From assembly GCF_963678635.1 (NCBI RefSeq), contig NC_087062.1, positions 30,404,833 to 30,468,832 of the forward strand: a DNA stretch of 64,000 nucleotides, given 5' to 3'. How positions within the stretch are numbered: the first letter of the stretch is position 1; every line of letters begins with the position of its first letter. The notes under the pieces are model-generated. The model searched no databases. It worked only from the letters and a program-made list of their open reading frames with translations, and was not told the DNA's origin. Of this stretch, positions 55,801 through 64,000 are shown in pieces. Origin of the DNA: Symsagittifera roscoffensis. Its lineage: Eukaryota > Xenacoelomorpha > Acoela > Convolutidae. Position numbers and translations under genes: made by a program.

Positions 55801-57874
55801 CCATCCTGAAGTGCCCTTCTTGGTTGCAGAAGAAGCATCTTGCTCCTATTTTGGTGATCAAGCCGCTATAGAACTCGTGTTCTTCCATCTGACTCATATC
55901 TTCCTCATCAGGTGCATATCCCAAACTCTTCATGCCCTGTTTGTATGTCGTGCAATCCGCCACATGATGATCAACTGACCCGCAGTTAGCACACGACCTG
56001 CGTTTGTCCAGGTCATCTCTGGGCTTGTACCATGGCGACCTCTGTGGCTGACTCCCCCCTTGGGTGTTACTGTTGTCTGAGTACGAGTATTTCTTCAGCA
56101 TGTATTCTCTTGACTTCTGCCTCATCTCTTCTGGAGTTGGCGCATTATCTTTCGACAATGTGTAATACGTTGCTAACATCGTTCTCAAGTCATCACTCTT
56201 TACCCCATCAATGAACTTTGAGGCTATGCTGAAGTTTCTTCTATTGGTAGATTCTTCTGGGTCACTCCTTCTTCTCAAGCTCTCGAGATCATCTAGGAAC
56301 CTGTCTATCGATTCGTCATCTCTCTGTCTCCTTTTTTCAAATCGCATCATCGCTTGATGACCCTTCATGCCTGAGCCGAATCTATTCAACAGTATTTCAA
56401 AGATTTTGTCCGCGGTATCGCGTTCTTCTTCTTTCTTCGCAACCACGCATTTTAATGCCGTGCCTTCTAAATTGCTGAGTATGGCTGTGCATGCTTGTCT
56501 TTCATCGTTCAAGTTGTCCTGTTCTAGGTGTAATCTCATCACTTCCACCCAAGTATCAATGCATCCATCAGAATCATCTTTGAATTCTTTTGGCTTTTTG
56601 AATGTTTTTCTGGATTTTCCCTCTCTTCTATCATTCGAGTCAGTGTTCCTCGTGGCGAAGGCCTCTAGAGTTCTATTCATCATCTCCCAAGTGCTTGCCC
56701 ATGTCATAGCATCCGGACCTGCGTTGCTGTTAGCTGCTGAGTCCCCCGGACCAGTCGTTGTACTTGACGTTCCATTCTTCATGATTGTTTTAGCAGCTGT
56801 TGGTGCTATGCTCACCGTATCCCGGGTTAAGGGCAACGGTGTCGATTGCCGTTTGTTCCTTTGTGGTTCCACAAAGTCAACTCTGGTGCCTTGCGTGCGA
56901 TCCGCTGCCGGTCTTTCTTGTGAGGTAGAATTTCTCAAGATTTCATCCAATTTCGCCTGTATTGCACACGAACTTTCGGCCTGACTTTTGCTCATTGTGT
57001 CCATTCTCTTTTCCAGGCTACCTAATTGGCTGTTGACATCATCATATCGGTTTTTCAACTGTTGCATATCTTTTTTGATGTTCCTATCTCGTTCTTCATT
57101 GGTGGCTTCTACCTTATCTGTCATCTCCTTGAGTCTCTCGTCTGTTGCCTTAGCCAGGTTGAAATAACTATCCAGATACTCGTGTTTGTTGTATCTTAAT
57201 TCTTTTCTTATCACTTCTCTGTCCTCTTCGCTGTGCTTCAGTTTTTTGTCGATCTGATTCAGTTTTGCCATCAAGTCACCTAGCTCAAGAGTAGCCTCTT
57301 CATGGTCAGCCGTCGGTCTGTCTTTGGCCGTAGCTTCTGCTTTAGTTTGTTCCTCTCTTGGATTTGCTTCTGTCGTCTTCGTGCTCACTGTCCCAAATGT
57401 TCGTGCTCTTTCAGCTTTTGGTTCTTCAGTCATGTTTTCTTTCGTTTTTATTCCGACCATCATCGCCAACTTTTCTGTAAAAAATGTCTTTTTTACTTGA
57501 GAGTCTTCTTTCACCGTTTCTTCGGTGTTGCCTATTGCATCTTCCACATTGTCTATTGGTGAGAACTCTATGGGTTTCGGGTTTGGTTCTTCTGCATTGG
57601 GCATTGGAGTTGACTCCGTCGCCATTTTCCTTGTTTCATCCACACTTTGATCAGGTGTCTCTAGATCAATCTCGATGGTGGGTTCTACTCGTTCCCCTTC
57701 CGTGCCCTCTTTTGCTCTGTTCTCCGTTGTACTCCTTGTGCTGACCATATTAACTGAAAAGCTCTTCTTTGTTATCTTCGGACCCATCGATGTTGTTTTG
57801 CGTAGCGACGAATTATACTTTGTATTTGCTTCGGTAGATCTTTTTTCAGCTACCGGTACCCTGCTCCGCCTCAT
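52826..57874 (-). CDS. Gag-protease-RT-RNase H polyprotein of the giant retrotransposon (1682 codons)
   Basis: ATG at 57874. Residues 1-410 are a charged N-terminal extension with a coiled coil around 195-300. A retrotransposon Gag/capsid region follows at about 420-600, then two CX2CX4HX4C zinc knuckles (628-641 and 680-693). The aspartic protease has DTGA at 987-990. RT spans roughly 1300-1510, with FCCDFRYLN, DAYPIPRID, FGLCNATATFQRLM and the YVDD box at 1473-1476. RNase H begins near 1615 (DTDAS, E1668). The frame then shifts near 52849-52852 and stops at 52826, inside RNase H. Gag and Pol are in one frame with no break at the protease. YVDD in place of the common gypsy YLDD or FLDD is a minor variant. 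Confidence 0.95.
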   Translation of the reverse strand: MRRSRVPVAEKRSTEANTKYNSSLRKTTSMGPKITKKSFSVNMVSTRSTTENRAKEGTEGERVEPTIEIDLETPDQSVDETRKMATESTPMPNAEEPNPKPIEFSPIDNVEDAIGNTEETVKEDSQVKKTFFTEKLAMMVGIKTKENMTEEPKAERARTFGTVSTKTTEANPREEQTKAEATAKDRPTADHEEATLELGDLMAKLNQIDKKLKHSEEDREVIRKELRYNKHEYLDSYFNLAKATDERLKEMTDKVEATNEERDRNIKKDMQQLKNRYDDVNSQLGSLEKRMDTMSKSQAESSCAIQAKLDEILRNSTSQERPAADRTQGTRVDFVEPQRNKRQSTPLPLTRDTVSIAPTAAKTIMKNGTSSTTTGPGDSAANSNAGPDAMTWASTWEMMNRTLEAFATRNTDSNDRREGKSRKTFKKPKEFKDDSDGCIDTWVEVMRLHLEQDNLNDERQACTAILSNLEGTALKCVVAKKEEERDTADKIFEILLNRFGSGMKGHQAMMRFEKRRQRDDESIDRFLDDLESLRRRSDPEESTNRRNFSIASKFIDGVKSDDLRTMLATYYTLSKDNAPTPEEMRQKSREYMLKKYSYSDNSNTQGGSQPQRSPWYKPRDDLDKRRSCANCGSVDHHVADCTTYKQGMKSLGYAPDEEDMSQMEEHEFYSGLITKIGARCFFCNQEGHFRMDCPLFWEAVKNQSHPKHKLALAAVQNQRNRQGEFETKKLEGPNVELPTKSMKTVTQCGSAADATAKKAPEIDYEKAAAEAINKVKQDLAAKEIEQRLKQEIEKQNFNEALTGSKPAPEAVSGSKKTGNCNTVKMVTGKPFGISKIGARIMSIITVGGHEVTRNLSEPSDQTIMHIDVYADYLSLISPQSTSRALRALLTRGGSKSVRVDNRYTEAYGPHEVMLNIDEINIYTKTMITCDEDLIGQIYVGKEELKVRSIGHCAMLEEDAMHIGTEADVTGHVLDISGKKTQLRGLLDTGAVLSVIPIETWERMGFNKDDLIDSRIRLSAANKGTLRVLGRTPIIALNLGERNLWMSFLVVENLDESDQLILGRDFIRNFDVAIDLNNAMFRIRNPDRRYAIKPVNLIMANENKAPVFLSRRVRLKANEAAIVGLRMKNYNELSDNKQVCIVPNPNSQSAAVLGRSFSITKSGLCVSVLLNTLDIPITIQRGRKLGYALPVKTRYERTENSKQNEVVDCPDHRDKICILRRLQEIKYSSGLVKSLKSETDDGLSSCSNFPERPTLDEMQIDKPVLPEIEHLRGKLTDEQLEAIKDVLERNEEVFSKHKADIGCCNFAEHEIELEENAVPHREGARRMTSHKSEACRKEIETLLEYGMIEPSKLPWACGVVMAKKKGDQLRFCCDFRYLNSVTVKDAYPIPRIDESLSKLGDAKFFTTLDLGSAFWQVPLRKQDRDKTGFACELDLFQWKRIPFGLCNATATFQRLMAHALIGVTKKYGNLVMCYVDDVVIATPTLEDHLERLDEVFACMKRSGLKCKPSKCEILKDSIKYLGRMVDKHGIRPDPDAVEAVLTWKSPKTEHQLMSFLGFANYYREFIKGYADKVYPMQQLMRHKGKKFTWKNAAEESFKRIKKELCEAPVLGMPTEKGMYVLDTDASVVAISGILHQEQEWNGKTVLRPIAYGSKVLSDTEMKYGAPKAEMFAVVTLSRNTGHT

Positions 57875-58104
57875 TATTTACAATTGTTATTATTTACAGT
57901 ATTATTATCTACAAAATTTCTACTCTAAGGTTAAAACTCTAAGTAAAAAGAAATTGACAATTCGCTAAAAACAATCTTTCTTAAACTCTTGAAAACTTTT
58001 ATGTGTTAGGTTAGGATAGGGAATGTGTTGTTATAATTGGTTACTTCAACCTAACTTAGTACTCTTGTAGTACCCCCTTCCTAATACTGTTGCAAGACTT
58101 TCTC

Positions 58105-58855
58105 TCTACCGTCCCAAGACTATTCAGTGTTGTCCCAGTACTTCTTATTGGTATCCTCAGACCAATGTCCCAAGACCAACGTCCCTAGACCAACGTCCCA
58201 AGACCAACGTCCCAAGACCAACGTTCCAAGACCAATGTCCCAAGACTAACGTCCCAAGACCAACGTCCCAAGACCAACGTCCCAAGACCAATGGCCCAAG
58301 ACCAACGTCCCAAGACTAACGTCCCAAGACCAATGGCCCAAGACTAATGTCCCAAGACTAACGTCCCAAGACCAATGGCCCAAGACTAACGTCCCAAGAC
58401 CAACGTCCCAAGACCAACGTCCCAAGACCAATAGCCCAAGACCAACGTCCCAAGACCAACGTCTCAAGACCAATGGCCCAAGACCAACGTCCCAAGACTA
58501 ACGTCCCAAGACCAATGGCCCAAGACTAATGGCCCAAGACCAATGGCCCAAGACCAACGTCCCAAGACTAAAATCCCCAAGACCAATGGCCCAAGACTAA
58601 CGTCCCAAGACCAACGTCCCAAGACTAACGTACCAAGACCAATGGCCCAAGACTAACGTCCCAAGACTAACGTCCTAAGACCATTGGCCCAAGACTGTTT
58701 CGTACCAAGACTGCTCTGGTCCAAGATTGTATCGTACCAAGACTGCTCTGGTCCAAGACTGCCAAGGCTGCACTGTCCCAAGACTGTGTTGCCCTAAGAC
58801 TGTCCCCAGACTGCAATGTCCCAAGACTTCTTCGGTACTGTCCCAAGACTCGTCA
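58105..58855 (-). repeat. 14-bp minisatellite in the retrotransposon leader
   Basis: The unit gtcccaagaccaac (variants ggcccaagaccaat, gtcccaagactaac) repeats head to tail, about 38 times between 58155 and 58690. Diverged units (ctgtcccaagactg) continue on both sides to about 58105 and 58855. The period is regular, and the mix of two alternating variants suggests higher-order expansion. Confidence 0.93.
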
Positions 58856-59758
58856 CTGAGTGTCTGGATATCGGATCTCTTTCTTCTTCGTTGTAGGGAC
58901 TTCTTGGTTCACTGTACCTTGTACCACCACTCAAGCTCTAGTGAAAATTTTTCCAAAAACCCTCTCTTGATGGCCAAATGCTGACCCCCTTTTTTTTTTT
59001 TTTAGTTACCTCTTTTTCAATGTTCCCAGCAATTGAAAGCCAAAACTTGTGCGCAGGTATCTTGTGATCACCTGTTTGTATAAAAACCAATCGCAAATCT
59101 TCACCAAAATGCAACAATATATAAAAAAAGTTTTAAACCAGAAAAAATAATAAAACAGAGAAATCAGCCCACCTAAAATTCAAAGGAGACAAATTTCGAC
59201 CTTCTATCGAAAAAAAAATGTCTGGTATCTAATTGCCACGCGTTTTCCTCCCCCCACTAGCGATCTTATGGGGTATCACAAAAACTGTCTATGTCCGTTC
59301 CCCCCTACCAATCCGACCAGGGTACCTTCCTTAACTCGAGTTCAAATTTCGATATCCACTTATTATTACCAACGCGTGTTAATGACTAATGTAACTAAAT
59401 CAACGATGTCGATTAATTAGTTACTCTAATTTCCCCCCTTTTTACAATTTACAACCGCCAACCTCTAACCTAACCAGCCCCCCTACTAACCTCCCCCCTC
59501 TTTAGCCCCCCTCTTAAGCCGAAAAATCCCTTAAGCGCTGGGTGCTAAACCTCTCGACAGAAAACCGTAGACCTGTTTCCAGGCCTGCTTGAGTAAAAAC
59601 TGCCTCAAAACAATGGGACTCCGCTTATCCAATTTTACACTTATTTCCTGTAATGTAATGTGGATTCTAACGATACCCGTTGCTCGACTTGAGAACACCC
59701 CTGTGCGTCCTCTGGTAGTGGTCCTGTGCTGGTTGTCTCTGTTCTGCACTTGACAGCA

Positions 59759-59960
59759 GAACCACTTTCCCACTCGACTGGTCACCTCTTCCAATCAAGT
59801 CTCCTAGTGGTCCGTTTCGATCCTTGTGAACCACTTTCCCACTCGACTGGTCACCCTTTCCAGTCAAGTCTCCTAGTGGTCCGGTTCGATCCTTGTGAAC
59901 CACTTTCCCACTCGACTGGTCACCCTTTCCAGTCAAGTCTCCTAGTGGTCCGGTTGGGTC
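59759..59960 (-). repeat. 69-bp tandem triplicate in the retrotransposon leader
   Basis: The unit beginning gaaccactttcccactcgac occurs at 59759, 59828 and 59897, exactly 69 bases apart. The second and third copies are almost identical. The unit contains ctcgactggtc and ccagtcaag, which can pair, so each copy may form a hairpin in RNA. Confidence 0.9.
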
Positions 59961-60385
59961 GCAATCTATCTGAAAACCCTTAACAACGCCCCCCACTCGG
60001 GCACCTTGCGGAAGTCACTGGTTTAAATTGCTAGATTGATCAAAACGATCGGTCTTATAAAACAGTATACTATTTAATTAATACAAAGGTTTGATCCAAC
60101 TAATTTCGTATCAAAGTCACTGTCTTTTTTCGTTTTATGGTTTTTGTTCCTTTTTGTATTCTTTTTTGCTCGTGTTTTTGTCCCCCTAGTTGCCCCCTTC
60201 ACTCGGTTAGCTAAGCCTCGTTCGGAGAGCGTACCAGGAAGTTTTCTTGAGTTTTCTTAAAAAGCTATCACGGTACAACCGGAAGGTTTACACGTTCCCG
60301 CTGAACCGTACCACCGGTACTCTAGAATGGGCATGTAGCCCGGAGCTGTGCAAGTGGGTTCGACTCCGTAGTCATGATGTCGTAA

Positions 60386-60403
60386 AAACACCTAGGAGCG
60401 CCA
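60386..60403 (-). other. Candidate tRNA primer-binding site
   Basis: On the minus strand, 11 bases after the 5' LTR, the sequence TGGCGCTCCTAGGTGTTT begins with TGG as required to pair with the CCA end of a tRNA. The primer would end ...AGGAGCGCCA; I cannot name the tRNA. The gap from the LTR is longer than the usual 0-5 bases. Confidence 0.45.
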
Positions 60404-60414
60404 TAAAAACACTA

Positions 60415-61299
60415 TGTAACATTCGTCTACTGCAGTCACACATGAGGCTTAAGAAAAATAGGCCCTATAACCATTGGCTCAAGAGTCAGGGACACTATCT
60501 CTTGTGTTTTTCTACCTCAAATCGGTCGGAGCCAATTCGGTTCGTTTGTGACATGAGACTACGACCCGTTACAGCTTAAAGGCTACTACTAAAATATCCC
60601 CCCACTCTAGAATTAGGAACGTCCCCATACTTAGGTCTCTAGATACCCAAAATACATGAACGCCGTTAAAAACCGGGCTGGAACAATCCGCTTAGTTACT
60701 TTTTATTGGACAGTGGAACTTTGATCCATTTCAGATGGATCAACCTAAAACTCGCCTTATCTCAACATAACTATCATAAAATACACTCGAGAAATTTAAA
60801 TTGAGAACTCACATGTCGATGCGCTTGAGTATGAGGAGTAATTAAAAGATGAGCAGCTCGAGAATCAAATAAAATTACTAAATAAGTTTGATGCTAATTA
60901 GTTTTAACAACAGAAGTAAGTTCTGTCTCAAGAATCAAAGTTTCTGCATGAACCATCGGGACACTTGAGTTGTCCTCTCTTCCATTGAATGTTCACTCTG
61001 TTCCGTTCGAATAATCGTCCTTTCTCAAGTCTGTGTTCTATTCTCCTGTTTTCGGGATAAGACAGCTCTACTCTCTTATTATTTCGTATCGAGAAATTGC
61101 GAATAGCAATTTCCTGCCTTTTTCTTGAGTAGTTTCCCGCAATTGTTAATTCGGTCGTTCTGATTTTTCACTTTTTGTTTTCAGTTGGTTCGAGAAAACT
61201 GAGCATGACAGGCTCCATTCGAAATTTTTAAAATTAAAACTTCACTCCAAAATTACTTGTTTCTCAAGGTCAAACCTCCAGACATGACCGACTGGCACA
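60415..61299 (-). repeat. 5' LTR of the giant retrotransposon
   Basis: 885 bases, TG...CA. It carries the promoter for minus-strand transcription in principle. A TATA-like element cannot be singled out with confidence. Differences from the other LTR are all substitutions. Confidence 0.95.
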
Positions 61300-62450
61300 T
61301 TGTCAGAAAAGTTAAGATTGAAAATTACTTAAGGTCTACATGTGTTGCATCTGCATTTGACGAATAAGGTTCAGGAAGAGTCGGGGGAAAGCTTTGATTG
61401 AAGATCAACTTCCAAACGGTCATTTTTATCTTCTTTTAATTTCCAAAGGGTCAATTTTATTTTCTTTATCTAGTGCTTTTAGACAAAAATCTCAAGCTTG
61501 TTGCCTACTGCGATTGGTCTGAAAGCTCTGTTTTTTTTAGTGAAGGCAATCATTTTATCTCCAAATTAATTTTTACTTTTGTCTCTTCAAGTTTTGTTTT
61601 TCAATATGAACATTGACTTAAGACTCTTAGTTTCTGCGCTTTGTCCGGATTCATCAACAAGAAACAAAAACTTTTGGGGAGCAAACCCTTTAGACTGGAC
61701 GGGCTATTAGTTTCCTTTTGTGAAAAAAATTATGGCGTCGCTTAAATAGTCTACAATTACAAAGAAATATAAAATTTTTAATAATTTTATGCAAAAACGT
61801 GACTGGTTATAATTATAATTTAAAAAAAATAATGGGTTTCTCCGATAAATGGAAGGGCTTATAAAGCCCTCGGAAGTTTTAGTTTTCTCATCTGTATCGT
61901 TATATATCCAATAAGGTCCAAGTATGTACGTTGAATTAGTTCTAACAAGATTTAAAGTAGTTCCAATAAAAGTCTGATAATTTTTTTCTTGACGCTCTTT
62001 CCAAAAAATGTTCACTTGGCTGCCAATTCGTTTATGTAGAAGAATAACTCGGTGCCAAAAAGTTGGTTTAGTGGATGACAGTTGAACTCTTTGATAAACG
62101 AACGTTTTTTTTTCATCAAAGGTTGCTCTGGTTCCTTTGAGGTTTTCCATGATGCGAACATATTCTCTCCATGGAACGTTGTACTTTCCGTCATTGACTT
62201 TACTGAATGTGAGGTTTTTTAAGTCTGTTTGTTTTAGTCACATGACTAACTCGGGTCTTAACTGATGCTATTTTTATATTCTTTTTAATGTTAGTTTTTA
62301 TACATTTTTTGTAATTTCTACACATCCATTTCCATTCCGGTTTTACAGGTGCTTTGTTTTTTAAATTGGCTGATGATGCATTTTATGTCGAAAACGTTTC
62401 TGGAATTTATTTTCCATTGATCTGCCGTTTTTACCACTGTCTACATATCA
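61300..62450. other. Spacer between the LTR element and the Penelope-like element
   Basis: AT-rich. It holds one minus-strand frame at 61707-62236 (listed separately) and otherwise nothing recognisable. Confidence 0.45.
61707..62236 (-). CDS. Hypothetical ORF fragment, unknown
   Basis: The frame is open from about 62236 to the stop at 61707; the first ATG is at 62150 (147 codons). The part upstream of that ATG (KVNDGKYNVPWREYVRI) and the following 100 residues have a varied, protein-like composition rather than the lysine/phenylalanine bias of chance ORFs nearby. I recognise no motif. The last 50 residues look like non-coding AT-rich translation, so this may be one exon or a transposon remnant. 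Confidence 0.25.
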
Positions 62451-64000
62451 ATGTGTGTTATCTCTTTTAAACTTTTGAAGAAGATATTACAGCAAGACGG
62501 TATTTGGAAGATTTATTTGGATTACACAGCGGCTTTGGTAAAAGCGACAAATTTTCAACAACGTATTTTATTTTTGAAAAAGTGTCTGAGCAATGACTTA
62601 ATTCCCCGCTTCCTCAAGTTTCGTATTCCTGAAAATGGTTGCTTTGAGGCAACAATGGTCCATAACTTTCAAAGAAGACTACTACGACGAGAGGTGTCGG
62701 AAGCACACCGGACAATGATCATGAGATCGGACCAGTTACGCAACGCCCGACAACTTCTGAAAGAAAATGCAGATTGTTTACTTCTCTCTGTTGCTTGACA
62801 TTCGCGTAGGGACACCAGAGCGGAACGCCTTACTATTCATGATAGACACAACAAAAAACTTGTGGCACTGGCTGCCGAACAGGAAAAACCCTTGAGATAT
62901 GTGGGAAATACTGTCAAAAATTATTGGTGATTTGGAGCCACCGAAGTATGTTATTGATCTGCTTTCATTGGGTCCCAAGCACCCTGTTCTGGACCAATTC
63001 AATGAGATGCATTTTTTGGCAGATATCGACAAAGTACTGGCTCAAATGAAAAATCATGACTCAAATATTGATGCTATGAACGAAGTAAACGCGTTGACTG
63101 TTGGTTATCTCAAGCAGATGAAGAGACAGAGGCCTGACCGCGCAGTAAAAATGGTTACCTCTTATCTCAAAAAGAACAACTTGAAGGCTGTCCCTTTTGA
63201 TAAGGGTGCTGGCTACTGTTTGATGTCTGCCGGAGATTATAGCGAACGACTCTTAGAAGTTCTGAATGGAGAACAGTTCAAGCCTTTCGATGATTCTAGA
63301 AAGAAGGATGTTTTAATTGCGATTGAGTCGACGTTCAATAGAAACCTCATGTCACTAGTTCGTGCGGGGAAGATCTCATCCGATTTATACAGTAAATGCA
63401 GATCTACGGGTGCTCAGCCGGCGAGACTGTATGGCCTGGCGAAAGTACATAAACAGAAAACACCTCTCCGTCCAGTTCTGTCTCTCCCGAGTAGCTGTTA
63501 TGAGAATCTTACCAACCAGTTGAGTAAATGGTTTGATAAAATTGACGAAGCCAAAATAGAGACGTCTACTATCAATATCAAACGTGACTTGATGGAGGTG
63601 AGTTTAGAGGAAGACGAAGTTATTGTTTCTCTCGACGTCAAGAGCCTATATACCAACGTCCCTGTCCTAGAGTCGATCGAGTTAGCAGCAGATATTCTCT
63701 ATAATTCGGAGGAACTTCCTCCTGCTGATAAAGAAACTTTTAAAGATCTCATGAGAATGGCGGTTACAGACGTTTATTTTATGTGTGATGGCAGATGGTA
63801 TATCCAAACTGATGGGGTAGCGATGGGTTCTTCTTTAGCAGTCATTCTTGCCAATATCTGGATGAAAAGTTTCGAAGAGAGAATCAGCAGACAACCACCT
63901 GATAACTTCAACAGCAATGGTTCACAAGACAGCTATCCCTGTCGCACGTACATGTTGGAGGTCCTGGATGAAGGGTTTTCTATTTGCTGTGATGACTGTG
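62451..64000 (+). mobile_element. Penelope-like retroelement ORF, broken and truncated by the window edge
   Basis: From ATG 62451 a frame encodes the N-terminal region typical of Penelope-like proteins (IPRFLKFRIPENG, VHNFQRRLLRREV). It is cut by an in-frame TGA at 62796-62798. A 1-base insertion in the A5 run near 62916-62920 then shifts the frame. The following frame is open from there to 64000: GPKHPVLDQFNE, ARLYGLAKVHK, RPVLSLPSS, VSLDVKSLYTNVPV and IQTDGVAMGSSLAVILAN, which are RT blocks of this class. The catalytic YxDD region and any GIY-YIG endonuclease would lie beyond the edge. The last residues contain a cysteine cluster (SICCDDC) not found in ordinary RT domains. Confidence 0.88.

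Larger units (their letters stand above)
57875..60414 (-). other. 2.5-kb untranslated leader of the giant retrotransposon
   Basis: The interval between the 5' LTR and the Gag start codon. It holds the 69-bp triplicate at 59759-59960, the 14-bp minisatellite at 58105-58855 and a poly(T) run near 58990. Most of it lacks long frames. Leaders of such elements carry packaging and dimerisation signals, but none can be pinpointed here. Confidence 0.7.
44161..61299 (-). mobile_element. Giant (17.1 kb) Ty3/gypsy-type LTR retrotransposon with accessory ORFs
   Basis: Two 885-bp direct repeats (44161-45045 and 60415-61299), each starting TG and ending CA, bound an interior coding on the minus strand. 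Order from the 5' LTR at 61299: LTR, primer-binding site, 2.5-kb leader with two minisatellites, Gag-protease-RT-RNase H frame, RNase H end plus integrase frame, macro-like segment, coiled-coil ORF, 680-aa unknown ORF, polypurine-like stretch, LTR. The RT-RNase H-integrase order is that of Ty3/gypsy elements. Typical members are 5-8 kb, so this one is more than twice the usual size. The flanks share TTG(T) immediately outside both LTRs, a possible short target duplication. The interior is visibly more GC-rich than the host DNA. A frameshift in RNase H and an in-frame TAG after integrase suggest this copy may be defective. Confidence 0.93.

Noticed and set aside
58246-58473. 75-codon ORF of Trp/Gly/Leu repeats on the minus strand
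   Set aside because: It is a translation of the 14-bp minisatellite; the unit is not a multiple of three and variants break every frame.
60247-60579. 110-codon plus-strand ORF spanning the leader and LTR
   Set aside because: It crosses the LTR boundary against the element's coding strand and has no motif.
44161-61299. Repeated word CTCAAGT/ACTTGAG throughout the giant element
   Set aside because: It seems frequent by eye in coding and LTR parts, but codon preference could explain it and I could not count it against expectation.
1-64000. CRISPR arrays, rRNA genes and functional tRNA genes
   Set aside because: None seen. Tandem repeats here lack unique spacers, and tRNA-like sequences are SINE heads with poor cloverleaf pairing.

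Overview
The window looks like AT-rich genomic DNA from an invertebrate animal. Three protein genes can be reconstructed exon by exon with GT-AG introns and consistent phases: a non-canonical poly(A) polymerase/TUTase-like gene, a kinesin-8 gene and a SIR2-like/TPR gene. The introns and spacers are full of animal-type mobile elements: LINE, Penelope-like, tRNA-derived SINEs, foldback repeats and a Ty3/gypsy-type LTR element. I cannot assign a phylum from the sequence alone.

Layout. 1-2122 is a decayed partial duplicate of exons 2-4 of the next gene. 2564-11524 (+) encodes a 427-aa nucleotidyltransferase in 12 exons. One of its introns holds a degenerate LINE, and other introns hold a dispersed repeat. 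11525-20111 has no recognisable gene, but holds a foldback element and a pair of 0.48-kb direct repeats. 20112-32653 (-) is a 12-exon kinesin-8 gene (1208 aa). Its 4.4-kb third intron contains satellite-like repeats, a small spliced gene and an OTU-protease ORF that ends in a 17-residue tandem repeat, probably a mobile-element insertion. 33566-40332 (+), head-to-head with the kinesin, is a six-exon gene for a SIR2-like protein with a helical-repeat C-terminus (765 aa). Its introns hold tRNA-derived SINEs. 40333-44160 is gene-free.

The most notable object is a 17.1-kb LTR retrotransposon, 44161-61299 on the minus strand. It has two 885-bp LTRs that differ at about 11 positions, a 2.5-kb leader with two minisatellites, and a Gag-protease-RT-RNase H reading frame. 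A second frame carries the RNase H end and integrase. A single in-frame TAG then separates the integrase frame from a segment ending in what looks like a macro (ADP-ribose-binding) domain related to the TARG1/OARD1 group. Two further long ORFs of unknown function (341 and 680 aa) sit where an env gene would be. The right edge (62451-64000) is a broken Penelope-like element that runs off the window.

The cellular genes show no shared pathway. The biological interest lies in the giant element and its accessory ORFs, the SIR2/TPR protein with a changed active-site residue, the nucleotidyltransferase with an apparently missing third carboxylate, and the OTU/tandem-repeat element nested in the kinesin gene. 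All assignments come from reading motifs and splice sites by eye; no database search was run.
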